Part shown: piece after piece, positions 46,468-54,941 of the stretch | How the letters are laid out: every line of letters starts with the position of its first letter | Numbering within the stretch: position 1 is the stretch's first letter | DNA from: JADLHS01 sp964561105 | GTDB taxonomy: Bacteria > Verrucomicrobiota > Verrucomicrobiia > Limisphaerales > JADLHS01 | Assembly (NCBI GenBank): GCA_964561105.1 | Contig: CAZLOH010000005.1 | Location: 1 to 64,000 of the forward strand | Reading direction: 5' to 3' | DNA length: 64,000 nucleotides | Made by a program: the position numbers and the translations under genes | The notes under the pieces: model-generated | Seen by the model: only the letters and a program-made list of their open reading frames with translations | What the model was told of the DNA's origin: nothing | Databases searched by the model: none

Positions 46468-47565
46468 TCAGCGAAAGCGGTTGAGGCTTTGTTGCAGGCT
46501 TTCGCGGGCTTCGTTCAGGCCGGGCAACTCCACCGCCTCGATCAGCGGGACGTTCAACGCGCGTGCCACTGCTGCGAGCATCGCGCTGACGCGCGGCTTC
46601 TGGACTCCGATCTTTTCCGGGCGGTGGCCCACTTGTTTCAACGCATCCCGGAGCACGTTCGCAAGAGGCGCCGCTCCCCCTTGATCGTCCAACTCGCCGA
46701 CCTTGAACCCAAGAATCATTCCTGACGCCCGGTCCACCGCCAGCGCCAGTTGCGGAAATCGCGGACGGTCCCCGGCATTGACCGAAAACGGCGCGTAGGA
46801 AACATCCATCTCCAAATGAAAACCCATTGCCTGCGGCAGACGGCTCAGTTCTGCGAGCGTGTCTTCGCTGAAAGAAACCGCGTTCGGCACCGGCTCGGGC
46901 GGTGGCAACATCGGCTCCCACAACAGCATCTCCGGTCGCAACTCACTCGCTGCCGGATCAAAATGGTCCGGAACAAAACCAATCTCCCCGTCACAATGAT
47001 CATCCCACAGGCGCGGTTGCTCGCGCAGCAGCCGCGCCACCGCCGACACGCGCGGCAGGGCGAAGAGAAGCGTTTCCGCCTCCGCCTGGGTCATGTGCCA
47101 CGGATACGCGCCCGGCTCGATGCTGTGAAAGCGCGGCCACACACGCCCGCGTTTGTCCGCCGGAACAAAACCGGCGTCGGCAAGAATCCTTTGATCCTCC
47201 TTCACCAGTTCACGCTTGAGTACGAACTCGACTTTCACCGCGTCCTGCTCGAACGCCGAGTCTTCGCTCTCGAACCCGCCCGCCTCGCCGTCGTTCAGGA
47301 TCGTGTTCAAGATCCAGCGCCGCCCCATCTCATTGCGATAAACCAGCAGCGCGAACACTTGACGCAACCGACCGAGGATGGAGCCGAGCAATACCTCGCA
47401 GGTAACCGGATGCCGCAGACCGATGACGTGCGAATCGTGCATCCACGTCCACGGCGCGAGGCGGTTGAAGTCGTCCGCCGCCGCGATCAGAGCCTTCCAC
47501 GTCTCAACGGACACTTGGGGAATCAGCGGTTGGTTGGAGCGCCGCGTGGTTGATGATTTCGACAT
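46468..47565 (-). CDS. Conserved protein of unknown function in the helicase operon
   Basis: The protein has 365 aa from ATG 47565. No catalytic motif is recognised. It has a duplicated alpha/beta look: QVSVETWKALIAAADDFNRLAPW...LLGSILG near the N-terminus and a C-terminal part (GDRPRFPQLALAVDRASGMILGFKVGE ... PEKIGVQKPRVSAML), similar to DUF6930/DUF7309-type proteins found next to SNF2 or SEC-C genes. It is soluble, and lies 83 bp after the helicase gene. Confidence 0.75.
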   Translation of the reverse strand: MSKSSTTRRSNQPLIPQVSVETWKALIAAADDFNRLAPWTWMHDSHVIGLRHPVTCEVLLGSILGRLRQVFALLVYRNEMGRRWILNTILNDGEAGGFESEDSAFEQDAVKVEFVLKRELVKEDQRILADAGFVPADKRGRVWPRFHSIEPGAYPWHMTQAEAETLLFALPRVSAVARLLREQPRLWDDHCDGEIGFVPDHFDPAASELRPEMLLWEPMLPPPEPVPNAVSFSEDTLAELSRLPQAMGFHLEMDVSYAPFSVNAGDRPRFPQLALAVDRASGMILGFKVGELDDQGGAAPLANVLRDALKQVGHRPEKIGVQKPRVSAMLAAVARALNVPLIEAVELPGLNEARESLQQSLNRFR

Positions 47566-47648
47566 GAGCGAATTTAAGCGCAACCGCCGCACGACGACAA
47601 TGCGAGAGAATGGAACGCCTTCAAGTGCTGGGCGCTTGCCGGACTGTT

Positions 47649-50495
47649 TCAGAACGGGCAGTCATCCGCAATATTCAGCAAACCATCCAACGCGCCGGCC
47701 AGCGGGTTGCCATCCGCCGCCGGGCAGCTCACGAAATCGCGCAGGACGGCGATGGATGCACCCCAAGCGCCGGCCAGCGGTGGTTGTTGCAGATCTTCCA
47801 ACGCGTCGGGCACGAGCAGGCGTTGCTCGACAGCGAGCGCGCGTCCCACCGACAACGCGGCGTCCAATAATGGCGGGCGGGCTTCCTCGGCCATCCCACC
47901 GGCCGTCAACAAACGAGCCATCTTGAGTTTGCGCGTGGCGAGGTCGCGATAATTATTGGCACGGGCACGTTCCTCCGCGCTCAACGGTGTCGGCGTTTCC
48001 GCCACGGGATGCAACGATCGCGCCGCGCGACTGACGGGCACAATCAATCCGGCGGCCATCAATCGTTCCAGCGCGTCGTGCGTGGCACGGTCCAGAATTT
48101 CCAGTTGCACCGGAGCGACGGCGGCCAGGTCACCGCAGAGCTCGGCGTGCAGGGTCTCGAGGCGCGGGCGATGCAATGCCGCCTGGGCTTCGACGACGAC
48201 ATACAGCACCGAATGGGTACCTTCGCGGGGGAAGCGTTCCTCGCAAGAGATCAGGGCCGCGCCCAGTTGGCGGCGGGCGGCTTCGGCAAAGGCGCGCGGC
48301 CGGTCGGCGGGCGGTTGTGATTTCAAATTTGAGATGTGGGATTTCAAATCCTCCGCGGCGGGACGCGTGGATGTTTCGGAAAGCAACTGGTTGAGCCGGG
48401 TCAGGAACGCCTGGCCGCCACTGCGCATCGGGATCGTCTCCAGGTCGCCGCGCCGGTCCAGCACGCCGTCGGCCAGCGCCTGCTTGTTGGCCAGCGTTTC
48501 CAACATGCCGTGCTCGATGGTCTTTTCGGCCACGAGATTGATCACGGTGACGGCGCGCGTCTGGTGTTTGCGCCAAGCGCGGGCGATCCGTTGTTCGAGC
48601 TTGGCGGGATTCCACGGCAGGTCGCAATTCACGACCACGCTGGCGTTTTGCAAATTCAGGCCGGTGGACCCGGAGTCGGTGCTGAGGAAGACGCGGCAGG
48701 CCGGGTCGCCCTTGAAGGCGTTGATCTCCGCGCGGCGACGTTGCTGCGGCACCGAGCCGGTGTGCCAGGCGTGGCCGATCTTCAGCCGCTGACACAGCTC
48801 CCGCACCAGTTCGAGCATCCGCTCCCATTCCGAGAAGATGATCACCTTCACGCCCTCATTGTCGCGGCATTCTTCGATGATCTTCTCCAGCTCCACCAAC
48901 TTCGGACAATCGCGTTCCTTCGCGTCGAGGATGTAGGTGGTGTCACAAACCATCCGCATCATGGCGAGATTCATCATGAGGCGATCCTGCTCCTGTTTGG
49001 TGAGGGGCCGCCGCTTGGCGATGATCGCCAGCCGGGCCACGATCATCTTGTGGTCGTCGTACACCTGCTGTTGTTTTGGGGTCAGTTTGATAAAATGCTG
49101 CCGGTCGGTCCGGTCGGGCAGTTCGGTTTCCACGTCGCTTTTGCGGCGGCGCAGCATGTAGGGCGCGATGCGTTCGTGTAGTTGCGCAAGGTTGCGGTAG
49201 CCGCTGGGGCGGCCGCGTTCATCGAACCGGTAATACTCGCGGTTGAAGCGAAACAACGGCCCGAGCGCGCGCGGTTCGAGGAAATCCATCAGGGAGTACA
49301 GTTCGTCAATGCGGTTCTCGATGGGCGTGCCGGTGAGGACGAACGCATACCGGCTCTGCAACCGCTTGACCGCCTGCGTGGTCTTGGCGCTCCAGTTCTT
49401 GATGCGCTGGGCCTCGTCGAGCACCACCACGTCGGGGCGGAACCGCGCGTTGACCTCGAGCGAGTCGCGGATCATTTGCTCGTAATTGACGACGGTGAAA
49501 AACGTGCCCGCCTCGTAGGCCGCGCGCCGCGCCGGCCAGCCGCCGTAAACGAGGCGCGTGGGCAGATCGGTGAACTGGCGGATTTGTTCCTCCCATTCGC
49601 CCTTGAGTGATGCGGGCGTGACCACCAGCACGCGCTCGGCGCGGCCCAATCGCTTGAGCAACGCGCACGCGGCGATGGCCTGAATGGTTTTGCCCAGGCC
49701 CATTTCGTCCGCGAGCAGCGCGCGTTCGGTGAAGGCCAGGTGCAACATGCCCTCGCGCTGGTAGGGGAACAGCGGCACGCGCGTCTCGTGCGCCGGCCAT
49801 TCGCCGGATTGGACTTTGCGTTCGTATTCGCGGCGCAGTTCCTTGCGCTCAGCGCGGCGTTGCTGCGCTTCCAGCCACGGACCGATCTCTTGCGAGAGTC
49901 GCAGTTGGGGCAGGTTGGTCTCGCACAACTTCTCCCAACCGGCGAGCACCTCCTCCACCGGGACTCCGCTGACGCGCCCCGCGTCATCGAACCAGCGCCG
50001 CGCCGCCGCCGGCAATTGGTCCAGGCCGCGCTCGACGCGCAACTGGTTTTCCGCTTCATTCGGCACCAGGTCCACGCGGGGCGAACCGTTCCGGGCCGCG
50101 TGCGCCAGGTGCCGCTTGAACCGCGCCTCCAAATGTAACAGCACGGCCTCGACGTGTTTGCACGTGCCGAGTCCGTTCTTCCGGAAATCCTGGCAGGTGC
50201 AGGCGAACTGGCGTTGAGCCACTTCGCGAATCTCGACCGAATAGGTCAAGCCGCTGCCCGAGCCGACGGAGAAATTTGAGAAGATGGGAAAGCGCGTGTC
50301 ACGGTTGCGAATGACAAACGATTCCTCTCGCGCCCGTTTGCGGCGGCGATTGACCTCGTCCTCATCCGTGGTGCGCCAGTCGTGCGCGGGCGGCAGGGAG
50401 ATTTCCGGTTCGGACTCGGCCGTCGCCGCCCGGGATTTGCGCGGGCCGGCTTTGGTTCGGGTCGGTCGCCTGGATGCTGCATTGATTGAAGCCAT
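47649..50495 (-). CDS. SNF2-family helicase with SWIM zinc finger and C-terminal HEPN-like extension
   Basis: The protein has 948 aa from ATG 50495 (ATG 50522 is also possible). A SWIM finger CxCx(n)CxH (FACTCQDFRKNGLGTCKH) lies at about 96-115. The helicase core has Walker A DEMGLGKT at about 258, the DEAQ box VVLDEAQRIKN at about 358, TGTPIENR, and the C-terminal half with IIFSEWERM, STDSGSTGLNLQ and QRIARAWRKHQT. The last 250 residues end in a helical segment (LATRKLKMARLLTAGGMAEEARPPLL) of HEPN-like character. An ISNLKSQ repeat (48319-48350) is inserted between core and extension. SWIM-SNF2 proteins remodel protein-DNA complexes; some belong to defence systems. It heads a three-gene operon with two DUF proteins. 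Confidence 0.92.
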   Translation of the reverse strand: MASINAASRRPTRTKAGPRKSRAATAESEPEISLPPAHDWRTTDEDEVNRRRKRAREESFVIRNRDTRFPIFSNFSVGSGSGLTYSVEIREVAQRQFACTCQDFRKNGLGTCKHVEAVLLHLEARFKRHLAHAARNGSPRVDLVPNEAENQLRVERGLDQLPAAARRWFDDAGRVSGVPVEEVLAGWEKLCETNLPQLRLSQEIGPWLEAQQRRAERKELRREYERKVQSGEWPAHETRVPLFPYQREGMLHLAFTERALLADEMGLGKTIQAIAACALLKRLGRAERVLVVTPASLKGEWEEQIRQFTDLPTRLVYGGWPARRAAYEAGTFFTVVNYEQMIRDSLEVNARFRPDVVVLDEAQRIKNWSAKTTQAVKRLQSRYAFVLTGTPIENRIDELYSLMDFLEPRALGPLFRFNREYYRFDERGRPSGYRNLAQLHERIAPYMLRRRKSDVETELPDRTDRQHFIKLTPKQQQVYDDHKMIVARLAIIAKRRPLTKQEQDRLMMNLAMMRMVCDTTYILDAKERDCPKLVELEKIIEECRDNEGVKVIIFSEWERMLELVRELCQRLKIGHAWHTGSVPQQRRRAEINAFKGDPACRVFLSTDSGSTGLNLQNASVVVNCDLPWNPAKLEQRIARAWRKHQTRAVTVINLVAEKTIEHGMLETLANKQALADGVLDRRGDLETIPMRSGGQAFLTRLNQLLSETSTRPAAEDLKSHISNLKSQPPADRPRAFAEAARRQLGAALISCEERFPREGTHSVLYVVVEAQAALHRPRLETLHAELCGDLAAVAPVQLEILDRATHDALERLMAAGLIVPVSRAARSLHPVAETPTPLSAEERARANNYRDLATRKLKMARLLTAGGMAEEARPPLLDAALSVGRALAVEQRLLVPDALEDLQQPPLAGAWGASIAVLRDFVSCPAADGNPLAGALDGLLNIADDCPF
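48319..48350 (-). repeat. AT-rich repeat inside the helicase gene, read as ISNLKSQ
   Basis: A TTTCAAAT/TTTGAGAT-type stretch in an otherwise GC-rich gene; read on the minus strand it gives DLKSHISNLKSQPP, at the junction between the helicase core and the C-terminal extension. It is of the same type as 19873-19901 in thiC. Confidence 0.7.
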
Positions 50496-50858
50496 GCCTG
50501 AGCTTGACGAGAATCCGCGCACTCGGCAACGGAGAATCCGGGAGGGTCACACCCTGACACTGCCTGGATTTGGGGCGCGTTGCAGAGCGCGGCGTTCAGA
50601 GCCTGTTTGAAAACCAGACTTCATGTCGTGGCCGACGACGAGAGGAGGAGGGTTCGTTGGAATAATCGCGTCAGTGGCTCCGCCTCGTTACCTTGGCGGC
50701 TACTGGCTCACAGAGGGGCTGAAACCCGCGCTCCGTCACCGGATTGCACGAGCCTCAATAATTGCAATCATGCCGGATTGGGAATCGGCGCACCGGAGCA
50801 TTATACCAAAAGTCGCCAATTCGGGAGGATTGCCTCACCAGACCACATTAGCTTCCGC
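50496..50858. other. 363-bp gene-free stretch upstream of the helicase operon
   Basis: It lies between the helicase start and the end of the SEC-C protein gene, both on the minus strand. I see no coding frame with protein-like composition, no clear terminator, and no repeat shared with the rest of the window. It probably holds the helicase promoter. Confidence 0.5.
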
Positions 50859-52043
50859 CTATTTGCCGCAACATTTCTTGAACTTCTTGCCGCTGCCGCA
50901 GAGGCACGGATCGTTGCGCCCGACTTTTGGCGGCGCGATGTAGGGCACGGTCGAATCGGCGATTATCTTCGGCTCAGCTTCCGGCATCGGCAACGGTTCG
51001 TCCGGCGGCGGCTCGGGAAAAAATCCGTCCGCATTCGGCAGCGCGAAACCTGCGGCTTGCCATTGGGCTCGAATTTTGTCGCCCAGTTCCGACAGCCGGT
51101 TCGGTTTACGGTGATGCTCTCGCTGTGTTTTCAGCCCGAAGTGAATCTGCACGTCTTCCAGATCGCCAACGACCGACTCGTCCACGCACCCGGAGGCAAA
51201 GGCGCGTTCGATCACCGGCATCGCCTCAACGGCTTTCAAATCCCACAGTTGGGAGACCACCATCGCATTCAGCGTCTCCGGCTGCTCAGCAAACCGTTCG
51301 AGTTGCGCGCTCAATCGGTGGATGGCCTCCAGCCGCAGCTCGGAGTGAACCCTGCCAATGTGACCGAGCGTTTTCGCCGCTGCCGTCCGTGCCCACTCAC
51401 CTCGGGTCGTGTCCGCCAGAAAGGCGCAGGCTGGTTCAAACGCCGCCGCCCCGAACCGGGCCAACACTCTTGGCAAATCGTCGCTCACCCACTCATCCCA
51501 ATCGTCAACGCGCGGGAACAATTCCACCAACGATCCGATGGCTTCCACCGCGCGCAACTGTCCCAAGGCCCGCCAGGCATGGATCGGCGCCCAGATCACC
51601 AGGCTGCCTTCCGGACCGCTGTGCAATTGATAATCCGCCGCCATCTGGATGAGCGCGGGCACGTCGTTTGGCGAAAGCCCGAGCGCAACGTAATCGTTCT
51701 CTTCCTCGAACGCCGCTTTGCCCAGCGACAGCAATTGCCTGACCGGCGGATGGTAAAGGTCTTCCGTGATGACCACCGCGGGATCAATCACGACTTCCTC
51801 ACCCACCATTTCAACCCACTCGGCTACGGTGCGGGGATGCAGCCTGCCGAAAACGAAGCTCGCCTTTCCCGGCTGGGCGAGGTGTGCGGCTTCGGGCGGG
51901 TTGCGAGAAAAGGGTACCTTGTCCGCCTTGAGGCATTTGCCCAGTCTCCCTGCGGCAAGCTCATCGTAATGGAAATAAAGCCCCGCCTTTCCATCGTGTT
52001 GCAGCACGATCGGAGGCCGTAGTTCTGTCGGTTTGTCACTCAT
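50859..52043 (-). CDS. DUF1186/HEAT-like protein with C-terminal SEC-C zinc motif
   Basis: The protein has 394 aa. The C-terminus is a SEC-C motif, GRNDPCLCGSGKKFKKCCGK, which binds zinc and in SecA contacts SecB and ribosomes. The middle part has HEAT-like helices (WAPIHAWRALGQLRAVEAIGSLVELF, WARTAAAKTLGHIG) of the DUF1186 type. The N-terminal 100 residues (VLQHDGKAGLYFHYDELAAGRLGKCL) are not assigned. It is cytosolic and of unknown role. It starts 3 bp before the stop of the upstream zinc protein gene, on the same strand. Confidence 0.82.
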   Translation of the reverse strand: MSDKPTELRPPIVLQHDGKAGLYFHYDELAAGRLGKCLKADKVPFSRNPPEAAHLAQPGKASFVFGRLHPRTVAEWVEMVGEEVVIDPAVVITEDLYHPPVRQLLSLGKAAFEEENDYVALGLSPNDVPALIQMAADYQLHSGPEGSLVIWAPIHAWRALGQLRAVEAIGSLVELFPRVDDWDEWVSDDLPRVLARFGAAAFEPACAFLADTTRGEWARTAAAKTLGHIGRVHSELRLEAIHRLSAQLERFAEQPETLNAMVVSQLWDLKAVEAMPVIERAFASGCVDESVVGDLEDVQIHFGLKTQREHHRKPNRLSELGDKIRAQWQAAGFALPNADGFFPEPPPDEPLPMPEAEPKIIADSTVPYIAPPKVGRNDPCLCGSGKKFKKCCGK

Positions 52044-52046
52044 GTG

Positions 52047-53042
52047 TTATTTGGCAATCGGGACCTCCGCCAACCGCGCCGCAAATTCCCGGTCTGGGGA
52101 CTTGGTTGGCAACGAAAGGAACGGCGTCTGGTTGATCCAATCCTCATCGTCCATCGGCGGTCCCAGGTCGGGTGCGGGTTCGTGCCACGCCAGATGTTTG
52201 CGCATGTCGTTCATCGAACCGACGGCCATGCGCGGGTTGCCGGTTGTGTAAATGAGGGGAGCGTTCTTCCAACTCGTCAGCGCGGGCGCATCCGTGAGCG
52301 CAAAACCCAGGCGCAGTCGGAACAGCCGCTCGAACTCGGCCGGCTTGAGGTCCTTGAGCGGGAATAAAAACGTGAACAGTGTCGCCACGTTGGTGACGAG
52401 CACCCGCCAGGTGCAATCCGGCTTCTGTCCGAAGTCCACGCGCCATTGCGCCAGCCAATGCGCGGGCGGCTCGTGGGCGCGCAGGGAAGGTTTGATCCGC
52501 CACCGCTTCTGCGCCTGGGCGGACAGGATGATTTCGATCGCGTCCGCCTTCGGGTTGAGCGGCAATGGCGGTTTGGGCTTGCGCGGGGCAACTGGTTTGA
52601 AGGTAGCCGGGGTAGCCGGGTAACCGCGTTCCAGATCCGAGCACCGCTCGCATAGAGTTCCTTGCGGCCCCTGGGAATAGCCATCCGTTCCCCGCTTGAT
52701 CACCACGCCGCACCGGTCGCAAAGCATCGGCTCGTAATGTGGCGGATTCTCCAGCACCTCGAAGTTGTATTCATTCGTGCCGTACCAGACGTAAATCTCG
52801 GTCGGGAACGACTTCCAGCAGACCTGGCAATCTTTCCAATGCCCCTTGTGTCCGTTCTGGTGGTGGAACGAGCACAGCGTGTAGCGGTCGTGATTGCGGG
52901 CGCAACTGTTCCGGGCGTAGGAGAACCGGACGTACTTGTGATGATCATTGCAAATCCAGTTTCCGCAACAACTGGTCTGCATCAGGTTCTTCGACTTGCC
53001 GCACAGACCGCAGCGCACGGCCTTGGGTTGTGGGGCCTTCAT
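52047..53042 (-). CDS. Cysteine/histidine-rich zinc protein with C-terminal DUF6933-like domain
   Basis: The protein has 331 aa. The first 140 residues hold many CxxC and HxxC pairs (CGLCGKSK, CCGNWICNDHH, CSFHHQNGH, CQVCWKSF, CDRCGVVI, CERCSDL), so several zinc sites are likely. After a proline-rich linker, the C-terminal half (IILSAQAQKRWRIKPSL ... WRVLVTNVATLFTFLFPL) resembles DUF6933. The role is unknown. Its start overlaps the nucleotidyltransferase stop by 4 bp (ATGA 53039-53042). Confidence 0.7.
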   Translation of the reverse strand: MKAPQPKAVRCGLCGKSKNLMQTSCCGNWICNDHHKYVRFSYARNSCARNHDRYTLCSFHHQNGHKGHWKDCQVCWKSFPTEIYVWYGTNEYNFEVLENPPHYEPMLCDRCGVVIKRGTDGYSQGPQGTLCERCSDLERGYPATPATFKPVAPRKPKPPLPLNPKADAIEIILSAQAQKRWRIKPSLRAHEPPAHWLAQWRVDFGQKPDCTWRVLVTNVATLFTFLFPLKDLKPAEFERLFRLRLGFALTDAPALTSWKNAPLIYTTGNPRMAVGSMNDMRKHLAWHEPAPDLGPPMDDEDWINQTPFLSLPTKSPDREFAARLAEVPIAK

Positions 53043-53608
53043 GATTTGGGACTCCGGTTGCGCGCGAGTGCCAACACTTTGGGCTGCGCGGCGCGGAACG
53101 CGTCATGCAACTCGCGAATGTCCGGTACCCGGGCGCGTTGGAAGGCTGCCGATAATTGTTCCTGCGACAGCGGCTCGAGTTTCAGAATGAATTCGATGTC
53201 AACCAAGTCTTCAGGATCAGCACCGCGCATCATCTTCGTGAGAACGAGATCAATCGCGCCGGGCCGGAACAAATTCAGGCTTTTCAGGGAGACGGGAATG
53301 CTCACGCGGCGCGACATCCAATCGGGTTGAAGAAAGACGTCCATTTCGGTGAACAGATGGGTCATGTAAAGCCCCTTGTCCCGAAGCTCGGCGTTCGTTG
53401 CGTCACGCGCAGCCCAAAACTTTTCGTCGGCTTGAAACGCGTCAAGCTGGATGATCGGAACAATTACGTCCACGTCTTGCGTGGTTTCATGCTTCGTCAA
53501 GTGAGGGGCGAATCCGAGCGCCAGTGCCGCGCGTCCGTAAAGCGTCAATTCGACCGGATGATCCAAATACCGGTCGAGCGTTTGCAGAATGAACAGGGGA
53601 TTATTCAT
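53039..53608 (-). CDS. Nucleotidyltransferase of the DUF6036/AbiEii-like type
   Basis: The protein has 189 aa. The minimal nucleotidyltransferase pattern is seen as LTLYGRAALALG (in place of the usual GG/GS) and TQDVDVIVPI (the DxD metal pair), then DLVLTKMMRGADPEDLVDIEFIL. This layout matches the DUF6036 family, related to AbiEii toxins of type IV toxin-antitoxin systems. Its start overlaps the end of the upstream gene by 8 bp, as expected of a coupled pair. Toxin activity is inference. Confidence 0.75.
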   Translation of the reverse strand: MNNPLFILQTLDRYLDHPVELTLYGRAALALGFAPHLTKHETTQDVDVIVPIIQLDAFQADEKFWAARDATNAELRDKGLYMTHLFTEMDVFLQPDWMSRRVSIPVSLKSLNLFRPGAIDLVLTKMMRGADPEDLVDIEFILKLEPLSQEQLSAAFQRARVPDIRELHDAFRAAQPKVLALARNRSPKS

Positions 53609-54164
53609 CGCGAGTCAACCAGTGTGGCGGGGCGTAACTGCCGTCGCGTTGCAACCCGGGAAGAATCGCAAAGCGCGACCAATGTGGCAGCGCATCGGCT
53701 CGTGGTGCGCGCCGTGGATGCAAGTGCGCCCGCAAATGCACCCACGGCTCAAGCTGCGGGACAAAGCGTTCGGCCATCGTCGCAACATACAACAGCACCG
53801 GTTCGACCCTTTCCATGACCGCGAGGCGAGTGAGCTGTTTTGGATCTGTCTTGGTTGATGAAAGCAACTGCGCTGCGGCGCGAATGGACGTGGGATCGTA
53901 CGGCATCTGCCCCAGACACATCGCCACGCCGATTTCCTCGTCGCTGATGCTAGGATTGTCCGGCGGCAGGTTCGCATCAAAATCCCGTTGGTAATGCCTT
54001 GCGCCGCGCTCGACGGCGACCTTGAGTAACCATTCGGGCAATCGCCCGCCCGCGCCACTCACGCGCGCCAACCGGATGGCCAGGCCGGAGACATGCGCCG
54101 TGTCACCCAGCTTTTGGGCGAGCGTCGGCGGGGTGGCTTGGTCTTTCAGTTCCACGCGGGCCAA
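53601..54164 (-). CDS. Conserved protein of unknown function upstream of the nucleotidyltransferase
   Basis: The protein has 187 aa and no signal peptide or membrane segment. I do not recognise a domain. The composition is mainly helical (LPEWLLKVAVERGARHYQRDF, SISDEEIGVAMCLGQMPYDPTSIRAAAQLL). In AbiE-type loci, an antitoxin or DNA-binding gene sits just upstream of the nucleotidyltransferase and overlaps it, so an antitoxin role is possible. There is no clear helix-turn-helix. Confidence 0.65.
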   Translation of the reverse strand: MARVELKDQATPPTLAQKLGDTAHVSGLAIRLARVSGAGGRLPEWLLKVAVERGARHYQRDFDANLPPDNPSISDEEIGVAMCLGQMPYDPTSIRAAAQLLSSTKTDPKQLTRLAVMERVEPVLLYVATMAERFVPQLEPWVHLRAHLHPRRAPRADALPHWSRFAILPGLQRDGSYAPPHWLTRDE

Positions 54165-54238
54165 AGTAGCAAGACCGTAACGCGGGCAAAAGGTTTAACC
54201 ATGGGGGTTCGAGCAACATGCCCAGCATCGGCTGAGTA

Positions 54239-54268
54239 GATAGGACCGGAACGACGCAGACGACGGAG
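54239..54268 (+). repeat. GATAGGAC...GACGACGG repeat (copy near the four-helix gene end)
   Basis: GATAGGACCGGAACGACG followed by CAGACGACGG is related to 54851-54881 inside the four-helix-bundle gene. An inverted GTCCTATC lies at 54919-54926. Copies thus flank and enter the four-helix gene. Confidence 0.5.
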
Positions 54269-54272
54269 GGGG

Positions 54273-54941
54273 TCACCGGGCTGAGCGCCTGGGCGGTTTG
54301 CTGTTTTCTGCGGTGCGGGCAGCGAGTCGGGCGCGGGTCATGCGTTCGCGGAGGCCACCCGCTTGGAGGAATTCTTGTTCGAGTTGCCGGAGTTGCTGGT
54401 CGAGCAGGTAGTTGGCTTGGTGGATCAGGCAGATGAGGATGTTGGCCACGGTTTCGGCGGAGCGGGTTTCGATGAAGGACCGGTAGGACTCGTACGACTC
54501 GTCTTTGCGTGAACCGAGCTTTCTGACAAACAAGACTTCCTTGCTATTTTTGTCCCATTGGACGTGGCCGCGTTGGCGGAGGTAGTCCTGGTAGTCGCCC
54601 AGGAGTTCCTCAAGGCTGGCGCGGGCGACGCCCGTGAGTTTCAGTTCCGATTCCTTGGATGTGCCCGAGACCTGGCTGCCTTCGGCGATGTTTTTGTTGC
54701 CGCTGCGGGCGGCTTGGACCATCTGGTCGTGGGTGCGGGAGCGCCGGTCTATGAAACGGTCGCAGTAGCGGACGGTGGCGTCGTAGATGATCTGGGATTT
54801 GCGATAGGCCAGTAGGTTCTCGTAGCCGCCGTGCGGCGGGATGAAGCCGGGATAGGACGCAGAGGACGAAGACGACGGATGGCTCGCGTCGAGCTTCTTG
54901 GTCGCCTTAGTCTTCTTTGTCCTATCGTCTGGCATGGTCAC
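54273..54941 (-). CDS. Four-helix-bundle suffix-domain protein (S23/IVP-like)
   Basis: The protein has 222 aa if read from GTG 54941, which overlaps the purB stop (GTGA 54938-54941); ATG 54935 is the alternative. The four-helix core is clear: YRKSQIIYDATVRYCDRFI, QMVQAARSGNKNIAEGS, LTGVARASLEELLGDYQDYLRQRG and ETVANILICLIHQANYLLDQQL. The family is related to the proteins encoded in 23S rRNA intervening sequences and to Avd proteins of diversity-generating retroelements; the role is unknown. The first 30 residues are a low-complexity stretch (Lys/Thr, then a Ser run) made by the GATAGGAC...GTCCTATC repeat, which is probably a recent addition. Confidence 0.85.
   Translation of the reverse strand: MTMPDDRTKKTKATKKLDASHPSSSSSASYPGFIPPHGGYENLLAYRKSQIIYDATVRYCDRFIDRRSRTHDQMVQAARSGNKNIAEGSQVSGTSKESELKLTGVARASLEELLGDYQDYLRQRGHVQWDKNSKEVLFVRKLGSRKDESYESYRSFIETRSAETVANILICLIHQANYLLDQQLRQLEQEFLQAGGLRERMTRARLAARTAENSKPPRRSAR
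54851..54881 (-). repeat. GATAGGACGCAG...GACGACGG repeat inside the four-helix gene
   Basis: This stretch (plus strand GATAGGACGCAGAGGACG, then AAGACGACGG) encodes the Ser-rich SHPSSSSSASYPG segment and, with the inverted GTCCTATC at 54919-54926, frames the low-complexity N-terminus. A related copy lies at 54239-54268. Confidence 0.55.

Noticed and set aside
54273..54941. Diversity-generating retroelement, because the four-helix protein resembles Avd
   Set aside because: No reverse transcriptase, template repeat or variable repeat is present.
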